A DNA stretch of 64,000 nt from Fimenecus sp964557975. GTDB lineage: Bacteria; Bacillota; Clostridia; Oscillospirales; Acutalibacteraceae. Below, in pieces: positions 26,304 to 34,386 of this stretch (its first letter is position 1; every line of letters starts with the position of its first letter). The stretch covers positions 27,563 to 91,562 of the forward strand of contig CAZLCG010000004.1 in assembly GCA_964557975.1 (NCBI GenBank). Reading direction: 5' to 3'. The translations under genes were made by a program, and so were the position numbers. Under the pieces are notes generated by a model. It saw nothing but the letters and a program-made list of their open reading frames with translations. It did not search any database and had not been told where the DNA came from.

Positions 26304-27596
26304 ATGGGGACAAACGAGAGAAAACAGGATATTGCACTGTATGTTGCGGCTGCGGTTATTTTTATAACCCTTGCGGCTTCAATATATTTGATGAGCGTCG
26401 GCAGCTATGCGTTGAGATCGGCGTCCTTTGTGCTTATCCTTGCGATAGCTCTTGTTATGCCTGTTGATAAGATGCCCGCTGTAATAGCGCTTCTTTTCCC
26501 GATCGTCGAAATAGTAAGGCTGAGCGACGATTCGCGAACGGTTTTGCCGTTTGTGATAATTCTTTATATAATAAAGGTTATTTTGGCAAAGAGATACAAT
26601 TTTAAAAGGCTTATATTCTTTCTTATTCCTTACAGCCTGTTTGCGGTTATGAACGTCATAAACGGTATTATGCGTTTTGACAGCCTTGCAACGCCTCTTG
26701 TAACCTGTGTGTTTATTCTGTTTGCGTTTCTTCTCGGCTCTCAGAATAAAAGCGATAAAACAAATATTCAGACTGCGGCGGTCTATATTATCAGCGCTGT
26801 GTTTACGGCGATCGAGTCGGTTATATTTAAGGACGTCGCTCTGATGTTCTCAACGGCTAACGAATACACAATAAGGTATTCGGGCTTTTCCTCGCCATGG
26901 AACTTCGGCCTTTGTATGGTTCTCGGTTGGTTCTTTGTAGTATATCTTTTTGAGAAAAGAAAAATCGGTTATGTTTTGCTTATTGCAGGTTCGGCGTTTT
27001 TTGTCTATTTCGCGGGTGAAACGGGTACGAGGTCGTTGCTTGTCGGCATGGCGGTTGTCGTAGCTTACATAGCTGTTTCAATAATTAAGCGTACCAAGAA
27101 GCTGTCTCATTTATTAAGGGCTGTCATCGTTTTTGCAATTCCTGTTTTTGCGATAGTGTATTGGCTGTTTATTCTTGAACCTATGCTTGAAAGCCGCGGG
27201 AATATGTATGATGGAGCAAGAGTCGAGCTTTGGTCGTATTATATGAACCTGTTCTTAAATGACAAGCTCATTCTTTTCTTCGGCATAGGCTGCAACGATT
27301 TGTCTTTATACGCAAAAAGCCATAATATGCTGACGGCGCACAATATATTTATTGAAATGTTTGTTGAGCTTGGCATAGTGGGTACCGTTCTCTTTGCTGT
27401 TCTGATAGCTTTTGTTTTGAAAAAGTCAAATAAAAACCCGCTGAAAAATGAAATGACGCTTCCTCTTATTATTTATCTTTCGTTTATGCTCACGCAGAGC
27501 GGGCTGTCGACGGAGCTTCTGTATTTTACGGTAGCGTTGGCGGGGCAGGCTTATTTTGAAAGAAAAAATGAAAGTCTGAAGGAAAATTACGAATAA
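26304..27596 (+). CDS. O-antigen ligase/Wzy-type polymerase membrane protein
   Basis: A 430-residue protein with about 11 hydrophobic segments and a large outer loop. The stretch AGETGTRSLLVGMAVVVAYI with its conserved Arg, then GARVELWSYYMNLFLND and the His of SHNMLTAHNIFIEMFVELG near residue 345, are the Wzy_C/WaaL pattern. It either polymerises repeat units or joins finished glycan to an acceptor. With the EpsG-like protein at 11893 this makes two polymerase/ligase candidates. Confidence 0.87.
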   Translation: MGTNERKQDIALYVAAAVIFITLAASIYLMSVGSYALRSASFVLILAIALVMPVDKMPAVIALLFPIVEIVRLSDDSRTVLPFVIILYIIKVILAKRYNFKRLIFFLIPYSLFAVMNVINGIMRFDSLATPLVTCVFILFAFLLGSQNKSDKTNIQTAAVYIISAVFTAIESVIFKDVALMFSTANEYTIRYSGFSSPWNFGLCMVLGWFFVVYLFEKRKIGYVLLIAGSAFFVYFAGETGTRSLLVGMAVVVAYIAVSIIKRTKKLSHLLRAVIVFAIPVFAIVYWLFILEPMLESRGNMYDGARVELWSYYMNLFLNDKLILFFGIGCNDLSLYAKSHNMLTAHNIFIEMFVELGIVGTVLFAVLIAFVLKKSNKNPLKNEMTLPLIIYLSFMLTQSGLSTELLYFTVALAGQAYFERKNESLKENYE

Positions 27597-27630
27597 AAAT
27601 TTTATTGTATGCAAATAAAGGAAAATGATA

Positions 27631-27636
27631 TATAAT
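27631..27636 (+). promoter_or_regulatory. Possible weak internal promoter before capE (-10 only)
   Basis: The 69-bp A+T-rich gap between the ligase/polymerase gene and capE is the longest in this half of the locus. It holds TATAAT at 27631-27636, but the best -35-like hexamer (TTGTAT, 27605-27610) is 20 bases away, too far for a good sigma-A site. Confidence 0.3.
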
Positions 27637-27665
27637 AATAAAAAACCGAAAGCGACTTGATAATT

Positions 27666-28703
27666 ATGTTTAAGGAAAAGACACTTTTAATTACAGGCGG
27701 AACGGGCTCGTTCGGCAACGCGGTGCTTAACCGTTTTCTTAAAACGGACATCGGCGAAATCCGTATTTTTTCACGCGATGAGAAAAAGCAGGACGATATG
27801 CGCCATGAGTTTCAGGCGAGGATGCCCGAGGTCAGCGATAAGATTAAATTCTTTATCGGCGATGTGCGTGATTTGGCGTCGGTTAAGAACGCCATACACG
27901 GAGTTGATTATATTTTTCACGCCGCGGCGTTGAAGCAGGTTCCGTCGTGCGAATTTTTCCCGCTTGAAGCTGTTAAAACCAACGTAATAGGAACTGACAA
28001 CGTTCTTACCGCCGCAATAGATGAGGGAGTTGAAACCGTAATTTGCCTTTCTACCGACAAGGCGGCGTATCCCGTAAACGCTATGGGTACGTCAAAGGCT
28101 ATGATGGAAAAGGTAATTGTCGCAAAATCAAGAACCGTAAGCCCCGAAAAGACCAAAATCTGCTGTACAAGATACGGCAACGTTATGTGTTCAAGGGGGA
28201 GTGTTATTCCGCTTTGGATCGACCAGATAAAAGAGGGTAAGCCAATCACCGTTACCGAGCCCGAAATGACAAGGTTTATTATGAGCCTTGACGAAGCGGT
28301 CGATTTGGTGCTTTTCGCATTCCAAAACGGCGTTTCGGGCGATATTCTTGTTCAAAAAGCGCCCGCATGCACGATAGGCGTGCTGGCAGAGGCGGTTAAA
28401 GAGCTTTTCTGCCCCGATACTCAGGTTAAGGTTATCGGTATCCGCCACGGCGAAAAGATGTACGAAACGCTTCTTACAAATGAGGAATGCGCTCACGCAG
28501 CGGATATGGGTGATTTCTACCGCGTCCCCGCCGATAAGCGTTCGCTTAATTATGACAAGTATTTTAAGGACGGCGACACCGAGCGTAACCCGTTAACCGA
28601 GTTTAATTCCAACAACACTAAGCTCCTTACGGTTGAGCAGGTTAAAGAAAAACTGCTCTCTCTTGAATACATTAAAAACGAATTGGCCTCTATGGAGAAA
28701 TAA
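27666..28703 (+). CDS. capE: UDP-GlcNAc 4,6-dehydratase/5-epimerase (CapE/FnlA-like)
   Basis: First enzyme of the UDP-L-FucNAc route, converting UDP-GlcNAc to a 4-keto-6-deoxy intermediate with C5 inversion. The 345-residue SDR has GGTGSFG at 11-17, CLSTDKAAYPVNAMGTSK at 127-144, with Met140 where most SDR enzymes have the catalytic Tyr and Lys144 four residues later. That Met is the known oddity of S. aureus CapE, so the enzyme is probably active. ATG at 27666 is chosen over the upstream TTG (27657) because the protein family starts there. capF follows 2 bp later. Confidence 0.9.
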   Translation: MFKEKTLLITGGTGSFGNAVLNRFLKTDIGEIRIFSRDEKKQDDMRHEFQARMPEVSDKIKFFIGDVRDLASVKNAIHGVDYIFHAAALKQVPSCEFFPLEAVKTNVIGTDNVLTAAIDEGVETVICLSTDKAAYPVNAMGTSKAMMEKVIVAKSRTVSPEKTKICCTRYGNVMCSRGSVIPLWIDQIKEGKPITVTEPEMTRFIMSLDEAVDLVLFAFQNGVSGDILVQKAPACTIGVLAEAVKELFCPDTQVKVIGIRHGEKMYETLLTNEECAHAADMGDFYRVPADKRSLNYDKYFKDGDTERNPLTEFNSNNTKLLTVEQVKEKLLSLEYIKNELASMEK

Positions 28704-28705
28704 TT

Positions 28706-29851
28706 ATGAAAATTCTTGTTACGGGCGCAAAGGGCTTTGTGGGTAAAAACCTTGTTGCCGAGCTTAAAAATATAAAGGACGGTAAGGCGAAAAACCATAA
28801 TTTAACAAACGACCTTACAATATATGAGTTTGATATTGATACTCCGACGGATTTACTTGACGGCTTTTGCAGGGACTGCGATTTTGTCTTTAACCTTGCA
28901 GGGGTAAACCGCCCCGAAAATCCCGAGGAATTTATGAGCGGTAATTTCGGGTTTGCTTCCGTGCTTCTTGACGCCCTAAAGAAGTACAATAATACCTGCC
29001 CCGTAATGCTTTCGTCTTCAACTCAGGCGGAGCTTGACAATCCCTACGGCAAAAGCAAACGGGCCGGTGAGGAGCTGTTTTTTGAATACGGCAGGCAGAC
29101 GGGCGCAAGGGTGCTTGTTTACCGCTTTCCCAACATATTCGGCAAGTGGTGCAGACCGAACTATAACAGCGCTGTGGCGACCTTCTGCAATAATATCGCA
29201 AACGGTTTGCCCATTCAGGTTAACGACAGAAGCCATAAGATGACGCTTGTTTATATTGACGATGTTGTCCGTGAGCTTATAAATGCGATTTCCGCCAATG
29301 AAACCCGAGAGGGCAGATTTTGCAGAGTGCCTGTCGAGCATTGCGTTTCGCTCGGGGAAATTGTTGATTTGATATATTCGTTTAAGGAAAGCAGAAACAA
29401 TCTATCCGTTCCCGATATGACGGACGGCGGATTTTCTAAGAAGCTGTACAGCACATATCTCTCATATCTGCCTAAGGATAAATTCAGTTATCCGCTTAAA
29501 ATGAACGTCGATAACAGAGGCTCGTTTACCGAAATTCTCAGAACCTCAGACAGAGGTCAGTTTTCCGTAAACATTTCAAAGCCCCATATCACAAAAGGTC
29601 AGCATTGGCATCATACAAAAAATGAAAAATTCCTCGTCGTCAGCGGAAAGGGCGTTATACGCTTTCGCAAGATTGGCTCTGACGAGGTGATTGAATACTT
29701 CGTTTCGGGGGATAGACTCGAGGTCGTTGACATACCGACGGGATACACTCACAATATTGAAAATCTCGGCGATACGGATATGGTTACGTTTATGTGGTGT
29801 AACGAATGCTTTAATCCCGAAAAGCCCGATACATATTTTTTGGAAGTGTAG
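28706..29851 (+). CDS. capF: CapF-like bifunctional epimerase/reductase (SDR plus cupin)
   Basis: Second UDP-L-FucNAc enzyme: the C-terminal cupin epimerises C3 and the N-terminal SDR reduces the 4-keto group to give UDP-N-acetyl-L-talosamine. In the 381-residue protein, VTGAKGFVGKNL (about 5-16) binds NADPH, SSSTQAELDNPYGKSK holds the Ser/Tyr/Lys set near residues 102-117, and the cupin begins near 265 with QHWHHTKNEKFLVVSGKG, whose His residues are the metal ligands. The full two-domain length is preserved. Two bases separate it from capE. Confidence 0.93.
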   Translation: MKILVTGAKGFVGKNLVAELKNIKDGKAKNHNLTNDLTIYEFDIDTPTDLLDGFCRDCDFVFNLAGVNRPENPEEFMSGNFGFASVLLDALKKYNNTCPVMLSSSTQAELDNPYGKSKRAGEELFFEYGRQTGARVLVYRFPNIFGKWCRPNYNSAVATFCNNIANGLPIQVNDRSHKMTLVYIDDVVRELINAISANETREGRFCRVPVEHCVSLGEIVDLIYSFKESRNNLSVPDMTDGGFSKKLYSTYLSYLPKDKFSYPLKMNVDNRGSFTEILRTSDRGQFSVNISKPHITKGQHWHHTKNEKFLVVSGKGVIRFRKIGSDEVIEYFVSGDRLEVVDIPTGYTHNIENLGDTDMVTFMWCNECFNPEKPDTYFLEV

Positions 29852-29854
29852 CTT

Positions 29855-30340
29855 ATGAAACATAAAGCAGTGCTTACTTTTCTGATTGTCTTGATTGTTC
29901 TTACCGTAGGCTTTATATGGAGCAATTCAATAAAATCGGAGGAGCGCTCAAACAGCGATTCGCAGGCGGTTGCCGACAGGGTCGAAAGCCTTGTGAAAAC
30001 AGATGAAGACGGGAAAGGGCAAAGCTCTTATAAGGTGCTGCTCGGCAAGGTGCGTCAAGCCGCCCATGGGGTCGAATTTTTCGTGCTCGGTCTTGAAACG
30101 GCTTCGCTTTGCTTTGTTATTTCAAAGAAGTTTTCCTTTCAAAAAATATGGAACGTCATTTCGGCGGCTCTTGCAGTTGCCGTTGCGGACGAAGCAATAC
30201 AGATTCTGTCGGGCAGGGGACCCGAGGTTTCGGATATTCTTTTGGATATCGGCGGCGCTTTTGCAGGCGTTATTTTGGTTTTAATAATTTGGATTACAGC
30301 TTTATGCTTAAAAAAGGGGAAAAAATATGGCAAAGCTTAA
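29855..30340 (+). CDS. VanZ-like family membrane protein
   Basis: A 161-residue protein with four hydrophobic segments. The family pattern is present: FIWSNSIKSEERS near residue 20, HGVEFFVLGLE near 71, VAVADEAIQILSGRGPEVSDILLDIGGAFAG near 107-137 (Asp-Glu, Arg and Asp-x-x-x-D positions). VanZ proteins alter sensitivity to teicoplanin-type drugs in enterococci; their biochemical role is not known. It interrupts the capE-capF-capG trio, separated by 3 bp from capF and overlapping capG by 14 bp, so it is co-translated with the sugar pathway. Confidence 0.85.
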   Translation: MKHKAVLTFLIVLIVLTVGFIWSNSIKSEERSNSDSQAVADRVESLVKTDEDGKGQSSYKVLLGKVRQAAHGVEFFVLGLETASLCFVISKKFSFQKIWNVISAALAVAVADEAIQILSGRGPEVSDILLDIGGAFAGVILVLIIWITALCLKKGKKYGKA

Positions 30341-31472
30341 ACTAATGACAATAATAGGTACAAGACCCGAGATAATCCGTCTTGCCGCAGTAATAAAGAA
30401 ATGCGACAGATATTTTGATCATATTTTGGTTCACACGGGTCAGAACTATGACTATGAATTAAATCAGGTTTTTTTTGACGATTTAGGGCTTCGCGCGCCC
30501 GATTTTTATCTTGACTCGGTCGGTGATGATTTGGGTGAAACTATCGGGAACATAATTGCAAAATCCTACAGGCTTATGGTTTCGCAAAAGCCCGACGCTT
30601 TGCTTATATTGGGCGACACGAATTCCTGCCTTTCGGCAATATCGGCTAAAAGGCTTCATATTCCGATTTTCCATATGGAAGCGGGCAACCGATGCTTCGA
30701 CGAATGTCTGCCCGAGGAAACCAACAGAAGAATAGTTGACCATATTGCCGACGTTAATATGTGCTATTCCGAGCATGCGAGGAGATATTTAAACTCCGAG
30801 GGCACCGCCAAAGAAAGAACATACGTTACGGGCTCTCCCATGGCGGAGGTGCTTGATGAAAATCTTGACAAAATAAAGGCGTCCGATATTCTTTCGAGAT
30901 TGGGACTTGAAAAGAAGAAATATATTCTTCTGTCCGCGCACCGTGAAGAGAATATCGACATCGAAGAAAACTTTTTCAATCTTATGAATGCGGTAAACGC
31001 CCTTGCCGAAAGATACGATATGCCCATTCTCTATTCGTGCCACCCGAGGAGCGCAAAGTTTATTGAAAAGCGCGGCTTCGTCTTTGATAAACGCGTTATA
31101 AAGCACAAGCCTCTCGGCTTCCATGATTATAACAATTTGCAGATGAACGCGTTTGCCGTTGTTTCTGACAGCGGTACGCTTCCCGAGGAGTCAAGCTTTT
31201 ATCTCTCTGTCGGCAACCCGTTCCCCGCGGTCTGCATAAGAACCTCAACCGAAAGACCCGAGGCGCTTGACAAGGGCAATTTCTTTATTGCGGGAATCAC
31301 GACCGAGCAGGTCCTGAGCGCTGTTGAAACTGCGGTTGAAATGAACGAAAACGGCGATTTCGGTATTCCCGTTCCCGATTATACGGAAGAAAATGTTTCA
31401 ACTAAGGTCGTTAAAATTATTCAAAGCTATACGGGCATTGTAAACAAGATGGTCTGGAGAAAGAATAAATAA
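30327..31472 (+). CDS. capG: UDP-N-acetyl-L-talosamine/UDP-GlcNAc 2-epimerase (CapG/FnlC-like)
   Basis: Last enzyme of the UDP-L-FucNAc route: it inverts C2 of UDP-N-acetyl-L-talosamine. The 381-residue GT-B-like protein shows MTIIGTRPEIIRLAAVI at the start, HTGQNYDYELNQVFFDDL, LGDTNSC, HMEAGNRCFDECLPEETNRR, the SAHREENID segment, and VSDSGTLPEESSF near the end, all typical of the non-hydrolysing 2-epimerase family. Family members also make UDP-ManNAc; capE and capF next to it favour the FucNAc role. It is the last gene of the locus. Confidence 0.9.
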   Translation: MAKLKLMTIIGTRPEIIRLAAVIKKCDRYFDHILVHTGQNYDYELNQVFFDDLGLRAPDFYLDSVGDDLGETIGNIIAKSYRLMVSQKPDALLILGDTNSCLSAISAKRLHIPIFHMEAGNRCFDECLPEETNRRIVDHIADVNMCYSEHARRYLNSEGTAKERTYVTGSPMAEVLDENLDKIKASDILSRLGLEKKKYILLSAHREENIDIEENFFNLMNAVNALAERYDMPILYSCHPRSAKFIEKRGFVFDKRVIKHKPLGFHDYNNLQMNAFAVVSDSGTLPEESSFYLSVGNPFPAVCIRTSTERPEALDKGNFFIAGITTEQVLSAVETAVEMNENGDFGIPVPDYTEENVSTKVVKIIQSYTGIVNKMVWRKNK

Positions 31473-31489
31473 ATCATATTTATTAAATA

Positions 31490-31533
31490 AAAAAGGCTGT
31501 TTCAAGCAAAACTGAAGCAGCTTTTTATTTTTT
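31490..31533 (+). terminator. Rho-independent terminator of the polysaccharide operon
   Basis: AAAAAGGCTGTTTCA and TGAAGCAGCTTTTT pair across the loop AGCAAAAC with one bulge and one wobble pair, followed by a T-rich tail (TTTTTATTTTTT). The symmetric A/T flanks mean it can also stop minus-strand transcription of the small gene at 31541. Confidence 0.85.
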
Positions 31534-31540
31534 AAAGAAA

Positions 31541-31756
31541 TTATAATGAAAAATCCTCTTTGTCGAGCTGTGCCGGTCGGGGCGCTTTTTTAGGCGTCCT
31601 TTTCATAATGTCATATTTATATCTCCTGCAATGAAAGTCCCTTGCGACAATGCCTTTTTTGGGACAAAGCACGGTTTCCCCGTCGGGCGACGTCCTGCCG
31701 TAAACGCAGTATTCGCACCGAGGAGAAATCTCTTTATTGTATAACCCGTTTTTCAT
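31541..31756 (-). CDS. Small Cys-rich conserved protein of unknown function
   Basis: A 71-residue basic protein without signal peptide or membrane span. Cys residues fall in CEYCVYG (about 14-20), VLCPKKG (about 29-35) and FHCRRYKYD (about 41-49), a spacing suited to a zinc ribbon or Fe-S site; the protein ends in KEDFSL. I recall similar short proteins in other Oscillospirales genomes (RCEYC...LC.KKG...C..Y.YDP.KR.P) but no function. It follows ylbJ by 32 bp on the same strand, with its ribosome site (GGGGTG) inside a hairpin, so it is probably co-transcribed with that sporulation gene. Confidence 0.65.
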   Translation of the reverse strand: MKNGLYNKEISPRCEYCVYGRTSPDGETVLCPKKGIVARDFHCRRYKYDIMKRTPKKAPRPAQLDKEDFSL

Positions 31757-31789
31757 AAATTACACCCCGCATACGTTATAGTGTAATTT
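31757..31789 (-). other. Hairpin spanning the ylbJ stop and the ribosome site of the Cys-rich gene
   Basis: AAATTACAC and GTGTAATTT form a perfect 9-bp stem with a 15-base loop. One arm touches the ylbJ stop codon and the other ends right at the ATG of the next gene, enclosing part of its GGGGTG ribosome site. It could couple translation of the two genes or act as a weak terminator. Confidence 0.5.
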
Positions 31790-32844
31790 TAGCACGTTTT
31801 TTTGTCGGTATCAACCTCAAAAATGAGGACGGCGCACATAAATATAAGCGCGGCTGCCGCCGGAACGGAGATTGAGTACGCGGCGGGTAAAAGCTGTGAG
31901 TTCGTATTAAAGGTCGAAATCTCGCACGGAATTATTTTAATAAGCACGGCGCACATAAGCGACGATATTGCCGAAGCGATTATTCTGGCAAGATAAAAAT
32001 ACCCCATATTAAGTCTGCTTTTTGAAATAAAGGAGTAAATCTGACAATGCACCGACAGCCCGCCGAACGATAAAAGAGCTGCTGCCGCGGGAAACGGCAG
32101 AACGCCTGATGAAAGCTTAATTCCGCTTGTAACCTCTAAAATACCGCACACTGTGATTACAAATGCTCCGCTCCCCAAAGAAGTAATACATTTGATAACG
32201 CCATTGAAAATAACTATCCATGCGCATATTGAAAGCATTGCTCTCGCGGAATCCGCAGTTGACTGCGAAAAAGCGGTAACGGGGTCGGCGATATAGGCTG
32301 TTTCATCCCGTGCAGGGACGCAACGCCCCTTATCGGCAATTATGCGGGTAAGCATACCCACGGTAAGCGAGGCGGCGCTTGTTGAGACATAAAGGATAAT
32401 TCCTGCTTTTCTGCTCCCCAAAAACATTGATCCGACCGTGCCTATAATAAACGCAGGTCCGGCGTTTATGCAAAAAAGATTTAATCTCTGCGCCTGATTT
32501 TCCGTAATCCTGCCCGCGCTCAGCAGGTCTGCGGTCATTTTTGCCCCGACGGGGAAACCGCCTATAAGCGACATAAGAATAACTCCTGCGGTGACGCCGG
32601 GCTGTTTGAATAGCTTTTCGGTGACGCTTCCGAGCAGACTGCCCAAAAAGTCGGCAAGTCCCGATTTTAAGATGAACTGCGACGCCACCATAAACGGGAA
32701 AAGCGAGGGTATCACCGTTCCTGCGCACATAATAAGCCCTTCCTTAATGCCTGCCGCGCACAAATCGGCTTCGACAAAAAGCATGACGCAGGCGGTGAGC
32801 GTTACAAAAATCAAAATTATGTTTTTTGCTTTATCTCTTTTCAT
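31789..32844 (-). CDS. ylbJ: Sporulation integral membrane protein YlbJ-like
   Basis: A 351-residue protein with about eight hydrophobic segments of the nucleoside-recognition (Gate) type. Landmarks: GTVIPSLFPFMVASQFILKS near residue 40, IGGFPVGAKMTADLLSAG near 88, LNLFCINAGPAFIIGTVGSM, and GGLSVHCQIYSFISKS near the end, as in YlbJ, which is needed for spore cortex formation in Bacillus and is SigE-dependent there. The frame is open for another 107 codons upstream, but that part lies antisense over yqfC, so ATG at 32844 is used. It is divergent from yqfC across 66 bp holding SigE-like -10 sites on both strands. Confidence 0.85.
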   Translation of the reverse strand: MKRDKAKNIILIFVTLTACVMLFVEADLCAAGIKEGLIMCAGTVIPSLFPFMVASQFILKSGLADFLGSLLGSVTEKLFKQPGVTAGVILMSLIGGFPVGAKMTADLLSAGRITENQAQRLNLFCINAGPAFIIGTVGSMFLGSRKAGIILYVSTSAASLTVGMLTRIIADKGRCVPARDETAYIADPVTAFSQSTADSARAMLSICAWIVIFNGVIKCITSLGSGAFVITVCGILEVTSGIKLSSGVLPFPAAAALLSFGGLSVHCQIYSFISKSRLNMGYFYLARIIASAISSLMCAVLIKIIPCEISTFNTNSQLLPAAYSISVPAAAALIFMCAVLIFEVDTDKKTC

Positions 32845-32882
32845 ATCATCACTCTTTCGGGTAATCAAATAATATGCGTTTT

Positions 32883-32891
32883 CATATAAAT
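32883..32891 (+). promoter_or_regulatory. Possible SigE-type -10 element for yqfC
   Basis: CATATAAAT lies 20 bases before the yqfC ATG and resembles the mother-cell SigE -10 consensus (CATACAnT). No convincing -35 is seen. yqfC and yqfD are SigE-dependent in Bacillus, which makes the reading plausible. Confidence 0.3.
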
Positions 32892-32896
32892 GTATG
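32888..32896 (-). promoter_or_regulatory. Possible SigE-type -10 element for ylbJ
   Basis: On the minus strand the bases read CATACATTT, an exact fit to the SigE -10 consensus CATACAnTT, 44 bases before the ylbJ ATG. The -35 region is not clear. It overlaps the plus-strand site at 32883-32891. Confidence 0.4.
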
Positions 32897-32910
32897 AGTG
32901 AGGTGAGAAA

Positions 32911-33210
32911 ATGAGTACCCGAAGAAAACGTGAAAAAACCGCCTCGGGGAATAAAAAGGCGGTAATAAAGTCGGTGATTGACCTGCCCGAATCGCTTAAT
33001 CCGACGCTGCCGCACATTGAAGCAGAGGGAAACCGTGAAATTTCGGTCGACGGGTGCAGGGGGATACTTGAATACGGACAGGACAGAATTAAACTCAATG
33101 CGGGCAGTCTTATAATCGCTTTTTACGGCGATAACCTTGAAATAAAGGTGTATTCGGATATTCAAACGGTGATTGCCGGCAGCATAGCTTCAATCGAATT
33201 TGAAAATTAG
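32911..33210 (+). CDS. yqfC: Sporulation protein YqfC (YabP/YqfC family)
   Basis: A 99-residue protein with a basic start and the family core SVDGCRGILEYGQDRIKLNAG (about 46-66) followed by IAFYGDNLEIKVYSDIQTVIAGSIASIEF. It is a small beta-rich protein made during sporulation in Bacillus; molecular function is not established. GAGGTGAG precedes the ATG. yqfD comes 9 bp later, the order known from Bacillus. Confidence 0.9.
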   Translation: MSTRRKREKTASGNKKAVIKSVIDLPESLNPTLPHIEAEGNREISVDGCRGILEYGQDRIKLNAGSLIIAFYGDNLEIKVYSDIQTVIAGSIASIEFEN

Positions 33211-33219
33211 GGTGAAAAA

Positions 33220-34386
33220 ATGTTAATAATCAAGCTTATAAGATACATAATCGGTTACGTTACCTTTGAGGCTGTCGGCGGATTCCCCGAAAGGTTCGTA
33301 AATCTTTGCACAAAAAACAGGATTCCGCTTTGGAATATGAAAAATCAAAACAGCTGTATTACTGCCGATACCACTGTCAGCGGATACAAAAGTATAAGGC
33401 AGTCGGCTCATCGCTCGGGATGCAGAACGCATATTATAAAAAAACACGGACTGCCGTTTTTCCTTAATAAAAACAGGTCGAGAAAGGGCTTCGTTATAGG
33501 CGCCGCAGTCGCTATTATCATTACGGTGTGGCTTTCGGGCGGAATTTGGAATATTACCGTTTCGGGCAATAAAACCATACCCGAGGAGGATATAAGGGAG
33601 GTCTTTGCCTCACTCGGCGTTGAAACGGGCGCGAGAAAATCCAAAATTTCCGCTTCCGAGGTTGCGGACGAAGCGGAGAAAATAATCGAAAAGCTCGCGT
33701 GGGCAAGCGTAAATATAAAAGGCTCAAGCGCGGAAATAGTGGTTCAGGAGCGTACCGACGCGCCCGAATTTCCCGATACCGAAACGCCGTGCAACATAGT
33801 TGCTTCGGAGGATGGGATTATAACCGAAATAGAAGCGGAAATAGGCAAAGCCGCGGTTGAGGCGGGCGACGCGGTGCTGAAGGGCGATTTGCTGATTTCG
33901 GGCGTTACGGAAAATCTTGACAAATCCGAAAAGCTTAACGCCGCAAGGGGGAGCGTATATGCTGAGGTTACAAAGAGCATAATAACCGTAAGCGGCGGCG
34001 AGACGCTTTTGACGCAGAGCGAGTTGCGGAAAAGATATATAATTTATTTTTTCGGGCTTGAAATACCGCTGGGACTTTCTGTGGGCGAGGAAAATTATTA
34101 CAGTGAAAAAAGCTTTCTTTCCGACGGCGAAATAATGCTGCCGGCAGGCGTTATATCCGAGCATTCATATAAAGCCGAGACCGAAACGGAATTGCCGCGG
34201 GAATACAGAACCGTTTATTCCGCTAAAAAATTTGCGGACGAATATAAGGCTGTTTTTGAAAGCTCCCAAATAAGCAGTGAAAAATTCAGCTGTGAAAAAA
34301 ACGGGGAATCCGTTGCTTTTTCGGGCGAATATTGCGTTATAAAAGAAATAGGTTCGGCTCAGGAGATTTTTGTTGAAAAAAATTAG
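33220..34386 (+). CDS. yqfD: Sporulation protein YqfD
   Basis: A 388-residue membrane protein. The N-terminal GYVTFEAVGGFPERFVNLC (about 12-30) and GCRTHIIKKHGLPFFLNKNRSRKG lead to one membrane segment at about 89-105 (GAAVAIIITVWLSGGIW), then the outer part starting ITVSGNKTIPEEDI. This matches YqfD, a SigE-controlled stage IV sporulation protein. A promoter for the next gene begins about at its stop codon. Confidence 0.9.
   Translation: MLIIKLIRYIIGYVTFEAVGGFPERFVNLCTKNRIPLWNMKNQNSCITADTTVSGYKSIRQSAHRSGCRTHIIKKHGLPFFLNKNRSRKGFVIGAAVAIIITVWLSGGIWNITVSGNKTIPEEDIREVFASLGVETGARKSKISASEVADEAEKIIEKLAWASVNIKGSSAEIVVQERTDAPEFPDTETPCNIVASEDGIITEIEAEIGKAAVEAGDAVLKGDLLISGVTENLDKSEKLNAARGSVYAEVTKSIITVSGGETLLTQSELRKRYIIYFFGLEIPLGLSVGEENYYSEKSFLSDGEIMLPAGVISEHSYKAETETELPREYRTVYSAKKFADEYKAVFESSQISSEKFSCEKNGESVAFSGEYCVIKEIGSAQEIFVEKN

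Noticed and set aside
774..31472. Defence island or secondary-metabolite cluster
   Set aside because: Every gene fits surface glycan synthesis, modification, export or precursor supply; no nuclease, toxin, NRPS or PKS signature was seen.
32845..33165. N-terminal extension of ylbJ on the minus strand
   Set aside because: The frame stays open for 107 codons, but they are antisense to yqfC, lack hydrophobic or family features and would erase the divergent promoter region.
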